A DNA stretch of 64,000 bases. Source: Auriscalpium vulgare. Lineage: Eukaryota > Basidiomycota > Agaricomycetes > Russulales > Auriscalpiaceae. Under the pieces are notes generated by a model. That model was not told where the DNA came from, searched no databases, and saw only the letters and a program-made list of their open reading frames with translations. Positions 54,001 to 64,000 of the stretch are shown here, piece after piece; position 1 is the first letter of the stretch; every line of letters begins with the position of its first letter. The position numbers and the translations under genes were made by a program. Location of the stretch: assembly GCA_019915015.1 (NCBI GenBank), contig JAHBBC010000012.1, positions 186,001-250,000 of the forward strand. Direction: 5' to 3'.

Positions 54001-57000
54001 TCACTCTTCATCTGCAGCTGGCTCGATGTCCACCAGCTCCCGACCCTCCTCAACCATCTCCCCCTGTGCACACCCAACAGCACGCACCACACCCGGGCCC
54101 TCCGCACGCAGCACCGTCTCCGTCTTCATGCTCTCCAGCACGACGACGGCCTGCCCGCGCTCGACGCGGTCACCGACACGCACACGCACGTCGACGACGA
54201 GGCTGGGCATCGGCGCCCGCAGCGCGCCTCGCGCCTGCACGACGTCGCCGCCGAGCGAGCGCAGCCACGCCGGCGTGGGTCGCACGAGCGTTGTCTTGTG
54301 CCCGCCGCTGAAGATGTGCAGGCGCTCCGCGGTGCTTGGCGACGTCGACGCAGGAACGTGGGGCGGCGGCGCCTGGAGCACGATCGTCGATCGATGAGCT
54401 TCGCCGTCTAGCGTTGTGCAGAGGCCAGTAGGGATGAGTCGTGCCGGGACGGAGTGGTATAGGGCGGGAGGGGTTGTTTGGACAGCGATGTCGAAGAGCC
54501 CAGATGATAGTGACTTGACGTGCACGGCCACCGGGGCGGATTCCTGGTCCTCGGGCTGCAGTGTGACGATGCGCTCGTAGACATCGCCGGCGAACCGACG
54601 CGAAGCGAGGCGGGTCCACGGCGACGAGATAGATGATCCTTGTGGCTGCTCTCTCAGCACAGTGTAGAGGGCTGCCTGCGCGAATACATGCGGCGCTGGC
54701 TCAACCGCAGGCGGGAACAGTTCTGCATGATGTTTCTGATACCGAAGCGTCAGATCGCCAATTTCGCTAGCACAAGAAGACAATGCCCACCGGGATGAAA
54801 CCGGTCTCCACGTCGCCCGCGATGAACGCCGCATGGCCGGCGAGCGAGCGCAAAAACTCGACATTCGTGGACACGCCGACGACATGGTACTCGTCCAGTG
54901 CCTTGCGAAGCACGCGCAGCGCCTCGGTGCGGTCCTGCGCGTGCACAACGAGCTTCGCGATCATCGGGTCGTAGAACACGCCGATCTGCGCGCCCTGCGT
55001 GAAGCCCTGCTCCAGCCGAACCGACGGCGCAATTCGCAGCGCGTCCTGCGTGGGCGGGGTGAAGGCAGATGGGGACGGCTGCGCAGGCGGGACCGCGGGC
55101 GCAAATACGGCGGAGGGCGGCGGCGTGGCGAGGTAGAGCAATGCGCCCGAGTCAGGGAGGAACTTGTTGCGCGGGTTCTCGGCGTAGATGCGCGCCTCGA
55201 ACGCGTGACCGACCATCGGGATGGCGGATTGGGCGAGTGGGAGCGGGTTGCCCGCGGCGACCTTATGTTGCTGTGAGCGACAGGCCATCGCGGAGGAGGT
55301 TGAGGACAGGACATACCTCGAGCTGCCATTCGACAAGGTCTAGACCCGTGATCATCTCTGTGACGGGGTGCTCGACTTGCAGCCGTGTGTTCCTGAGCCC
55401 AGATGGTCAGCGAGTTTGTATCGAATCGTGGAAGATATCGTACATCTCCATGAAGAAGAATTGTTCTGTGTCATTGTCGAAGATAAATTCAACGGTTCCC
55501 GCACCGACGTAATTTACCGCATTTGCCGCCGCCACGGCCTTTGCACTCAGGTCGGCGCGCAGCTCGGCGGACAAGCCCGGCGCAGGAGCCTGCGTCGACA
55601 ATCGCCATCGTTAGCCCACACTCGTGCAATGGATAGCCCAAACGCACCTCCTCGATGATCTTCTGATTGCGCCGCTGGACGGAGCAGTCGCGCTCCCACA
55701 GGCTGACCGTGTTCCCTTGGGTGTCGGAGAACACCTGCACCTCGACGTGCCGCGGGCGCACGATGTACCGCTCGACGAGCACCGTCGCATCGCCAAAGCC
55801 TTTGAGCGCCTCGCGCTTCGCCGACTCGAGCGCGTCCGTAAAGTCAGACGGTGCGTGGACGGTGCGCATGCCCTTGCCACCGCCGCCATGGACGGCCTTG
55901 ATCAGAACCGGGAAGCCTAGAATGTCGTGCTCAGATGGTGAATGCGGTGGAGCTGTCGGTATGCACACGCACCGATCTTTTGGGCTTCTTCAAAAAGGTG
56001 CTGGGGATCTTGATCACTGCCGTGGTAGCCGGGCACGCAAGGGACGCCGGCGTCTGGAGTGCTCAAGGTAAGAACCGGTTTCTTTGTGCAGAGGCAGGAC
56101 AAATAAATGCTTACTTGACATGATCGTCTTTGACTCGCTGGACAGAGACAAATTCAACATACACGGAAGATTGCGCATATGGAAATATCACCTTTTGGAC
56201 CCCATGCTCACAATAGCACTGGCTGGTGGCCCAATGAACACTATCCCTTCCTTCGCGAGCTGTTCTGCGAAGCGCGCATTCTCGCTCAGAAAGCCGTATC
56301 TGCCGTACATTTCATGAGCATTGAACGCAATGACCGAGCTATCAATGGCCGTACCCTGGGTGGACAGCCTTGATGTGCACAGTCAGATATGAAAACGCTG
56401 AGCCCAGCGGGCACGCACCTGTGCGCCACTGCGCCGACAAACATCTATAATCTTGTCCGCGCGAAGCTGCCCGAAGAGTCAGCACCATACGCCATGAGTG
56501 ATTGGGATCGTACATAGCTCTCGGACGAAGGAGCAGGCCCTATGCAGTACGCTTCATCTGCCTGGTCGCTCGTCAGGCGGCAGAAAATGGGAAGCAAAGC
56601 AGACGCACCAGCTGAACATGGAGCGCATCCGCATCTACCTCGCTGTACACGGCGACAGTCCTGATCCCCAACTTCTGCGCGGTGCGGATGACCCGGCACG
56701 CGATCTCGCCTCTGCGAACACACAAATCAGACGGAGGCCAACGCGTAGCGGAGGTGACACACCGATTCGCAATGAGAATCTTGTCGAAATGCGGCTGTCG
56801 TGTGGGCAGAATGGATGACGCCTCTGTCGCAGCTGTGAGCTTCCCTCACTTTGCCTGTGCAAGTACCCTGACAACTCACCGGCGGCGGAGGCAAATCCGC
56901 GCACGCGCACATCCGTGGTTCGTATGGATGTCCCTAATGTTGTACGTTTCGTCGAACGTGTCGTGGAGAACGATGCGGAGGCCGACAGTGATAGGGAAGC

Positions 57001-57081
57001 TGCGGGTGTGCGACTGCCGTGCACGACGCGTCGAAGTGAGCGAGCGCCTGCAGCAGCAGAGTTGCGGGAGCGGGGAATCAT
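54001..57081 (-). CDS. MCCC1: 3-methylcrotonyl-CoA carboxylase, biotin-containing alpha subunit, mitochondrial
   Basis: Fourteen exons on the minus strand: 57081-56880, 56823-56763, 56711-56609, 56561-56514, 56466-56419, 56368-56355, 56299-56192, 56137-56115, 56053-55973, 55916-55648, 55589-55444, 55392-55317, 55261-54791 and 54735-54001, giving 794 residues. The Arg/Ser-rich start is a likely mitochondrial presequence. Biotin carboxylase: [20 protein letters not shown], the ATP loop [26 protein letters not shown], and [13 protein letters not shown]. The biotinyl domain has the acceptor lysine in [12 protein letters not shown], near the C-terminus. The ESMKTE variant and the domain length suit methylcrotonyl-CoA carboxylase rather than pyruvate carboxylase. 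It carboxylates 3-methylcrotonyl-CoA in leucine degradation, together with a beta subunit not present here. Exons 6 (14 nt) and 8 (23 nt) are microexons. Confidence 0.92.
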
Positions 57082-57478
57082 GGGGAGCAGTAGAAAGGGC
57101 GTTGAGGGCAGCTGGAGGATGAGGCCTTGAGGGGAGAAAAGGAAAGTGTGGTCGGACTATGATCCGGACGTGAGCACGAGGTCAAACGCTCAGCAAGCAC
57201 TTGTGTAGAGCTCACTGGCAAAACTCAGGACACCACGTAACTATGTTGGGAATGAGAGAAGACTCAGAAATAGTCTCAACCTGAACAAATGGTTGAGGTC
57301 GAGGTCGAGGTCAACTACCCCGCTTTCCGAGCAAGCGCCCGACGAGTATATACTGTACTATACATAGTACTTACATAGCGCTCAAACGCGGCATCGCGCC
57401 TCTTCACTGCCTCTTCATCCACGTCGTCCAGCTTCACTCGGTGCTCGTTCTAATTCCTGCTACTAACCCCCTTTCAAC
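57082..57478. promoter_or_regulatory. Divergent promoter region of MCCC1 and the membrane-protein gene
   Basis: The two genes start 397 bp apart on opposite strands. A TATA-like stretch (GTATATACTGTACTATAC) begins at 57346, about 130 bp before the plus-strand ATG. Confidence 0.45.
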
Positions 57479-58257
57479 ATGCGCCATTTGGTATTCGTTA
57501 CACTTTTGCTTCACGTTGTCATCGCCTTTGCCAACACCGAAATCGTCAACTTCTCCGCATCTCTCATTCACGCGCCCGCTCTCGACTTTCTGAATTGGTA
57601 CGCAACAGTTGGTTTCGTGTTCTGCTAGCTGGTTGACCCGTCTCGACAGGACCACCATACGTCCAGGCGAGAACGAGCTACGCTTCGAGAATGCACCCGC
57701 GCCGCTCTACACTCCTCTCAATCGCGTCTGCGAGGAAGATGGTCGGCACAGCTGTCCCCACGAGGTCTGGCTCGTCCTGGACCTCAGCCACGTAGAATGG
57801 GCGTCATACACAAAGTTTACGCTGCGGGTGTCGTGGCCTGCATCTGTACGTGGCTCGTCACCATATGTTCAATCCAGCTCTTCATTACGCCTCTCAGCAT
57901 CCTGCCGACTTCGCCATCCAGATACTCACCGCACAAGACGTTCTACGTGTCTTCCCTGCCCTCAATAGGCACCAGTCTCAAGCAGAACTCGCTTCCACGC
58001 GGCGCCAGTACGCCCGCATCCGCCTCGTAGACACCGGTGTGCGCCCTCCGTCCGCCGTGGCATCGCCCTCGCCCCCCGTACCATTCATCCTCATAGTCGA
58101 GCCTCTCTACCTCAACGTCCTGCCCGCATCCGTCCTTCCAGTGGTCCTATTCCTCCTCCCACTCATCGGCGCCGCTGCTATGCTCGTGCCCGTTGCAAAT
58201 CGGTTCCTTGGCGAGGTCGCCACGCACGCAACGGCTGAACTGAAAACTGTACGCTGA
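57479..58257 (+). CDS. Secretory-pathway single-pass membrane protein, possibly Pbn1/PIG-X-like
   Basis: Three exons, 57479-57597, 57650-57845 and 57898-58257, giving 224 residues. A cleavable signal peptide is likely (MRHLVFVTLLLHVVIAFANT). The lumenal part contains ELRFENAPAP, CPHEVWLVLDLSHVEW, TKFTLRVSWPASHPADF and RRQYARIRLVDTGV. A single hydrophobic helix (SVLPVVLFLLPLIGAAAMLV) lies close to the C-terminus, with a short tail. This is a type I topology for the endoplasmic reticulum or Golgi. The layout (signal peptide, beta-rich lumenal domain, one C-terminal helix) recalls Pbn1/PIG-X, the partner of the first GPI mannosyltransferase, but I cannot confirm that from motifs. It is divergent from MCCC1 across a 397 bp promoter region. 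Confidence 0.75.
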
Positions 58258-58367
58258 GAGACCGAACACTTTGTGCCGACGACACGGTGCTCACCCTCAC
58301 TGGATGAAGGCACCCCAAGGCGGCCACAGGAATTCTAAGATGATCAACGATTACGAGTGTACTACAA

Positions 58368-59415
58368 CTACTCTTGTTCCGAGTCCAATTGCTCTCGCAG
58401 GACCCGAATTTGCTCCTCGTCCATATCTGTCGAGCTCCAGATCGGCTCCATCGCATCGACATTCTCCGCCAGCTGCGCGAGCCTCGCCCGCATGCGCTTC
58501 CCGCTGTCCGGGCCCAACGGCACCCTCACCCACTCGCGCTTGCCGCCCTGGCCCTCCACGAGCCCCCGCGCGAGCCCCTCCCCCCACACGATCTCCCACA
58601 TTCGCTGCGCCGCCTTCTCCCTGTCCCCGACCTGCCCGTCCCGCACGTGCGCGGGGTACATCCAGTCGACGCCCCGCCCGCCCTGCTCCGCCGTCGTGTA
58701 TGCGCCGAGGCGGCGCGCCTCGGGCGGGCGCGTGGACGACGCGCGCGAGAGGAAGTTGGTCGGGAACATGCCCGGCACGATAGTGAGCACGCGGATGGCG
58801 AACGGCGCTACCTCGCGCGAGAGCGCATCGGAGAACGCGTCGAGCGCGGCCTTGGACGCGTTATACGCGCCGAGGGAGGGCCCACCGGCGAATCCCGCGA
58901 TGGAGGAGACGTTGAGGATGTGGCCGGAGCGCTGGGCGCGGAAGGAGGGGAGAAGCGCCTTGATGAGCGCGATGGGACCGAAGACGTTCGTTTGGAATTC
59001 CGCGCGGAGCTCGACAGGGCTGCGGTGAGGGTATCAGCAAATGTTTTGGGAGAAGCGCGTGTTCACAGAACGTACTCGAGCTCCTCAACGGGCCCCGTGA
59101 GGGAGTACCCCGCGTTGTTCACAAGCACATCGATGCGGCCGTAAACCTGGAGCGCTTCGTTGGCCGCTGCATACACCTCGGTTTCAGGAGCGCTGGGGTC
59201 GAGCTTGATGGAATGCGCGCCGCTCAGTGACGGGGGGATTTTGGCCCCGTCGCGGGCAGCAGCAATAACCTGGGTCATCCGGCGTCAAGGGACCCGTTTG
59301 CACTGTGACGGACTGTATGGCCCACCTTATCGCCTTTTGAGAGCACGTAGCTCGCGAGAGACAGCCCGAGGCCTGAGTTAGCACCAGTGATAAGCCAGAT
59401 TTTCGGCGAAGACAT
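58368..59415 (-). CDS. Short-chain dehydrogenase/reductase (SDR)
   Basis: Three exons on the minus strand, 59415-59326, 59269-59076 and 59019-58368, giving 311 residues. The cofactor motif TGANSGLG is near residue 9, the structural motif is VLVNNAGYS, and the catalytic Tyr-Lys pair is in YNASKAAL with Ser in NVSSIAG. This is the classical SDR family, using NAD(P)H to reduce or oxidise a small molecule; the substrate is not predictable. The C-terminus ends in a charged helix (EEQIRVLREQLDSEQE). A decayed tandem copy lies just upstream at 59941-60675. Confidence 0.9.
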
Positions 59416-59940
59416 TTGTATCGGGCTGAAATTAAAGGATAGGATGGTTGGTGCTAGTACCAGGACATGTCGCGGCTGGCTTATATAGGCTGCCCAGCGC
59501 CATCTCACGACGGATATAAAGTGGGACGGTGGCAAAGATGCTGACTGACGATGAGCGCTGCAGCGTTGACGTTGCAGACTCGTCCAGCCTGAGAGTGGAT
59601 CGCACCAGTGACCCACACGAGGCCGATGTAGAGTCATAACGGCTCCGACCTATTCAAACGTGTTGCAAGTCATGGTCGTCTCACCGCGCAGGATAGGATA
59701 AGATCGATGAGATTACACTGTTGCCGCAAGAGGATAAGTTTTGCGTTGCCACCTTCAACTTTGCGAATACCACAAAAATAGCGACTTGAAATGGGGGCAG
59801 TACTTGCCAGACTGAAAGCGACAATTTCCACCAGGCACGGCCAAGAGCTGTCCGACGACACGGTGCTCACTCTTACCGAACGAAGGCACCTCAAGCCATG
59901 GGGGCCATAAGGATTTTGAGATGATCAACGATTATCACAA
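59416..59940. other. SDR upstream region and repeat junction
   Basis: Contains the promoter of the intact SDR and, at about 59690-59920, sequence that is repeated upstream of the pseudogene (about 60925-61080) and downstream of the intact gene (58285-58360). It holds the junctions of the tandem duplication. No gene. Confidence 0.55.
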
Positions 59941-60675
59941 CTACTCTCGTTCCGAGTCCAATTGCTCTCGCAGGACCCGAATCTGCTCCCGCGTGGACGC
60001 TGCGCGCGTGAAGAATTTCGTCGGGAAGAAGCCCGGCATGATGGTGAGCACGCGGATGGCGAACGGCGCGACCTCGCGCGAGAGCGCGTCGGAGAACGCG
60101 TCGAGCGCGGCCTTGGAGGCAGTGTACGCGCCGAGGGAGGGCCCGCCGGCGAACCCTCCGATGGAGAGATGTTGAGGATGTGGCCGGAGCGCTGGGCGCG
60201 AAAGGAGGGGAGAAGCGCCTTGATGAGCGCGATGGGACCGAAGACGTTCGTTTGGAATTCCGCGCGGAGCTCGACAGGGCTGCGGTGAGGGTATCAGCAA
60301 ATGTTGTGGGAGAAGCGCGTGTTCACAGAACGTACTCGAGCTCCTCAACGGGCCCCGTGAGGGAGTACCCCGCGTTGTTCACAAGCACATCGATGCGGCC
60401 GTAAACCTGGAGCGCTTCGTTGGCCGCTGTATACACCTCGGTTTCAGGAGCGCTGGGGTCGAGCTTGATGGGATGGGCACCGCTCAGTGACGGGGGGATT
60501 TTGGCCACGTCGCGGGCAGCAGCAATAACCTGGGTCATCCGGCGTCAGGGGACCCGTTTGCACTGTGACGGACTGTATGGCCCACCTTATCGCCTTTTGA
60601 GAGCACGTAGCTCGCGAGAGACAGCCCGAGGCCTGAGTTAGCACCAGTGATAAGCCAAATTTTCGGCGAAGACAT
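59941..60675 (-). pseudogene. Decayed tandem copy of the SDR gene
   Basis: Starts at ATG 60675 exactly 1260 bp from the start of the intact SDR and repeats its first two exons and introns with few changes. In exon 3, near 60166, one base is missing relative to the intact copy (the NVSSIAG region), which shifts the frame. Further on, about 313 bp encoding most of the C-terminal substrate-binding part are deleted, so that the conserved last residues (EQIRVLREQLDSE) follow soon after the catalytic Tyr-Lys segment. Both changes would abolish a normal enzyme. Confidence 0.85.
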
Positions 60676-61265
60676 TTGTAGCGGGCTAAAGGAGTAGTGG
60701 CTGGTGCTCGTACCAGGACATGCCATGACTGGTTCATATAGGCTGCCTAGCGGGAATGACCAGCTCTATCGGTGCCTGAAAATAAGTGCTGCAGCTCTGG
60801 CACGCGCCCCGCTGCAGTCGTCTCGGAACCAGTACTGACCCAAATGAGACCGGCGTAGTCACAGCTGCTCCAACCTCCATGAAGTGCGGGTGCGGGTGCG
60901 AGTCATGGGTCACGGTCTCGCCGCCCAGGATAGGATAGGATCGATAGGATTCCACTGGTGCGGTTGCAAGAGGATATTGCGTTGCCTTCTCCTGCAGATA
61001 CGACAAAGATAGCAGCTTGAAAGAGGAGCAGTACTTGCCAGACTGTGAGCGACATTTTTGTGCCAGTGACGCTCTGCCGCATGCTTTTCATGAGGCGTAC
61101 GAAGAGCGGCCCGCAAGATGCCCGTCGCCGAGGAGCGGATCACTCGTCTTCCAGCTACCCTGCTGACATTGTAGGAACTGTGGGTATTGCGGAATAAGCA
61201 TTATCACACCCCGAGTAGACAGTAAAACGAGTATATCACATATGGCAACACATATGTACAAGAAA
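60676..61265. other. Intergenic, duplicated promoter-like sequence
   Basis: Upstream flank of the SDR pseudogene, including the second copy of the 5' duplicated sequence to about 61080, then the 3' flank of the C2-domain gene. No gene seen. Confidence 0.5.
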
Positions 61266-63218
61266 TCAGGACGGACAAGCCGCAATCTGTCGCGCCTTTA
61301 TTGCCGGCGACTGCGCCGCGACCGACGCCACATCCATTGTCACCGCCGTCACCGTCGGCGCGCCCCTCCCCGCGTGCACGACCCGCCGCATCCCCCGCCA
61401 GCCCCCGCGCACGGCCCACGCGATGCCCATAAAGAGGCGGTGGAAGCCGAAAATGATGAACTGCAGGCTGACGAGCGTGCCCGTGGCGAGGCACAGCACG
61501 AGCACGGCGACGGGCCATGCGGCGAACGCGATATTGACCAGGAAGATCATGAGGCAGACGACGGACGCGAAGAGCGCGAGCAGTGGCAGGCGCGAGGACA
61601 GCGAGAAAAAGAAGAAGGACGAATACAGGTCGACGGCGGCAGTCTGTGCGCGCGGTGAGTAGGTGGTGCGGGAGACGGGAAGGGTGGAGGCGCACCTGGA
61701 ACTTGCGCACGTCGGCGCCGCCGTAGAGCAGCAGGAACCACGCGTCCAGCGCGAGCCCGAGCGCGGCGCAGATGGCGGAGACGGTGAGCACGCGCTTCGC
61801 AAAGCCGTCCACGCCAAAAATGGTGTCCGGGTTGAACCCGAAGACGGTCGTGTCGAGCCTACAGAGCTTGTCAGTCAAAGCGCTGCGCATACGGGCGACA
61901 GACGTACGCGGCTACTGATAGTAACTGCAAAACACTTGTCATAAGTCATAAGGTAAAGAGGACGGCACGCGTACCGATGCACCGACGTAATACCACTCGT
62001 GCGTGAGGCGCGCGAGGATGCGCTCAAAGTCCGAGTCGAGCTGGGCCTCGCGCAGCTCGCGGTAGTACGTGAACATGTCGAACACGGACGTGGCCAGGGA
62101 CACGGACGAGGCGGACGCGATCGACATTGTGTCCGACACATACGCGATCGGCAGAAGCGACGGCAGCACGATGGCGATCGTCGAGGGCGCGCGCGGGTGG
62201 CCGTGCCCATGGGTATGCGCGTGGATGTGCACGGTCGTGGTATCGTGGTGGTACGGGTCGTCGAAGCGCTCGACCTCTACCTTCGTGTCCTCGGCGGCGC
62301 TCCAGTCGTCCTCGTCCTCGGACCCGCTGATGCTCACCTGCTCGTCCGCCGAGTCGAGACAGTAGCCCTTGATGCGCTTGCGCCGGCGCCGCAGCGACCC
62401 GCTCTCCGGCCCGTCCGGCTCCGGGTCGCCGAGCAGCGTCGACGACTCTGTCTCCTCGACCGCCCATGGCGGGCGGTCGTCGCTCTCGCTGGTCAACGGC
62501 GGAGTCAGGAGCGCGTCGGTGGGCGGCTTGTCGACTGTGGAATGTACATAAGGGGGAATCAACACGAGGAGATGAGCAAGCGACGTACCCGAGCTCGTGA
62601 CCGAGGCCCGGTCATCCGCATCCCAGTCGTGCGCGTCGTCCACGAGGGTGGCAGTCGGTGGTGCACGCAGGCGCACCAGGAGCGACGCACAAGTTTGCTG
62701 CTTCTGCGCAATAGACTTTCGGCGGGCAGCTGTAATCCCCGAGAGCCGTATCTCAAGGTCTGCAGACGGTCAGCTCGGAGTGCATGTGAAGAGGACGGGG
62801 GGCTGCGCACGACGGTCTTTTCCCTGTCTCTTGAAGGCCTCCCCAAGCGGGAGGGACGTCGATGCGACGAGTTGACGTTTCTTCTTGTTCTTAGACTTGC
62901 TTGTAGCCTTGTGCCATACGCCGACCTTGATCTCTGTGCCATGATGCGCCGCGCGGCTGCATCGTCGGTCAGCACGCTGGTGTGCGGAGAGCAAGTAATA
63001 CGCACAGGAGTACCGGGTCTCGCTGATTGGGGTTCTGTCCATCACAGCCGAGCACAACTTCGTGGATGCAGTGCCCGTCGACTTCGAGAGTGACGATAGG
63101 GCGCCATGACTTTTCGGGGCGCAGCAAACTGATGTTCTGTGACCGGAGGACTACGAACGGCCGTCATCGAGCTGCCTCCGCAAGGAGAGAGCGAGGGAAG
63201 ATACCTATGACCTGCCAT
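61266..63218 (-). CDS. C2-domain multi-pass membrane protein
   Basis: Exons on the minus strand: a short 5' exon with ATG at 63218 (tentative), then 63150-63006, 62956-62811, 62759-62589, 62534-61975, 61911-61696 and 61643-61266, about 540 residues. The N-terminal 120 residues look like a C2 domain (SQNISLLRPEKSWRPIVTLE, EVVLGCDGQNPNQRDPVLL, EIKVGVWHKATSKSKNKKKR, LEIRLSGITAARRK). A long acidic linker with a His-rich patch (VHIHAHTHGHGH) follows. The C-terminal half has hydrophobic helices (VLTVSAICAALGLALDAWFL, SRLPLLALFASVVCLMIFLV, AAWPVAVLVLCLATGTLVSL). The combination suggests a membrane protein recruited or regulated through lipid binding. I do not recognise it as a named family. The 5' exon has a poor donor (GTCATA), so the start may be wrong. 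Confidence 0.7.
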
Positions 63219-64000
63219 GGCCTGGCTACAGGTTAGCGACGATCTGATGAACGAAGGCATTGAACGCACTCTGTGTCAAAGTCTTCAGACGACGTCGAGC
63301 GGTGTGTACGGGACATGCACGGTTAGTTTTGGGAGGCCAGAGGCATTGGAAGGAGGGAGGGAGGAAGGAAGGAAGATGAGTGGGAGTGATATGTCAAGAA
63401 CAGGATGGCAGTGCACCGCCGCGCGCCAAGTTCGCAAGCGCTGGCCACAGGCTGGCCAACAAGTTTGTCGGCGCCCTTGGAGCACACTTCGTATGTACCA
63501 AGTCCAGTGCTGTCCACATATGGGGGGCTGATACAAGCACAACTGTTGGAGTAGTGGCCTCGCCCAAGCGGAACCAATTGTTTGGATACCTCGCGCGGTC
63601 ATCGGCATGAAACTCAAGAAGGCTCTGATACTTAATTGCTGCCGAGGTGAATATTGATGTACGTGCTATTACCGAAAGTAACAGAAGGTTGTCGCTGCAT
63701 AGCTCTGAGGTCATGATCAATTGCTCAAAAGCTATGCTCATCGACGCCCAATGCTACGCAGGCCAAAAGCGGCGGCAACGATATGGACAGGCCTGAGGCA
63801 ACACACCGACACTTTGACAATCCGGGTTCGGAGGGTGGGATCGAGTCAATCGTGAGTCGGGCGCCCGCCCTGTGGTGGCGATACGTGGCCAGCACGAAAG
63901 CAGGGAGGTATACCATCGACATACAGTACCATCGTCCACGCACCACCAAACCTGCAATACGACAAGGAAGACAATTGTGATCAGACACTGACCAGTCTCG
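63219..64000. other. Upstream flank of the C2-domain gene, no gene seen
   Basis: Contains a purine-only microsatellite-like run of GGAAGGAGG units at about 63349-63376. Open frames here lack coding character. Confidence 0.5.

Larger units (their letters stand above)
58285..61080. repeat. Tandem segmental duplication carrying the SDR gene
   Basis: The unit is about 1.3-1.6 kb. Start codons are 1260 bp apart; the 3' flank (GACGACACGGTGCTCAC at 58277 and 59853) and the 5' flank (GGATAGGATA with CAGTACTTGCCAGACTG) are also duplicated. Unequal unit lengths come from the 313 bp deletion in the second copy. Confidence 0.8.

Overview
This is nuclear DNA of a filamentous basidiomycete, most likely a wood- or litter-inhabiting Agaricomycete. 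Genes are split by many 47-65 nt introns (GTGCGT or GTACGT donors are frequent), coding sequence is GC-rich, the transposase, F-box, CRN-kinase and orphan 7TM families are typical of Agaricomycetes, and there are tRNA-Ser genes with introns and a spliceosomal U2 RNA. Gene models below were spliced by eye. For nearly all of them the exon lengths sum to a multiple of three, which is an internal check, but no alignment or RNA data were available.

Layout. 1-5270: the 3' part of a Tnp2-type (CACTA-like) transposase gene and a co-oriented nine-exon gene that probably belongs to the same element. 5817-5919: tRNA-Ser(AGA). 7961-13465: an F-box gene, a small Mug135-like gene and a broken F-box relic. 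13465-17157: a Crinkler-like N-terminus fused to a fungal protein-kinase-like domain, whose start codon is cut off from the body by a 1.6 kb hAT-like non-autonomous element. 17645-20889: a coiled-coil gene with an in-frame 810 bp tandem exon duplication. 21915-22018: tRNA-Ser(CGA). 22163-30068: three conserved housekeeping genes on the minus strand, MAU2 (cohesin loader, with a duplicated 3' fragment), HOG1 MAP kinase and MCR1 NADH-cytochrome b5 reductase. 30675-32123: an orphan 7TM protein.

32821-49869 is a nest of retroelements. The outer one is a tyrosine-recombinase retrotransposon (Ngaro/PAT type) with gag, RT-RNase H, tyrosine recombinase and split direct repeats A1-B1-A2-B2. A young Ty3/gypsy element of 11,965 bp (LTRs of 1294 bp, one difference seen) is inserted in repeat A1, and the intact A2 repeat preserves the empty target site. 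The gypsy element carries, antisense to gag and pol, a seven-exon gene for a Cys-rich protein.

50503-64000: a doubtful small gene, a U2 snRNA, a 584-residue orphan, MCCC1 (alpha subunit of methylcrotonyl-CoA carboxylase, 14 exons with microexons of 14 and 23 nt), a small secretory-pathway membrane protein divergent from it, an SDR dehydrogenase with a decayed tandem copy, and a C2-domain multi-pass membrane protein. The cellular genes are not a pathway cluster; they are ordinary neighbours interrupted by transposons and local duplications.
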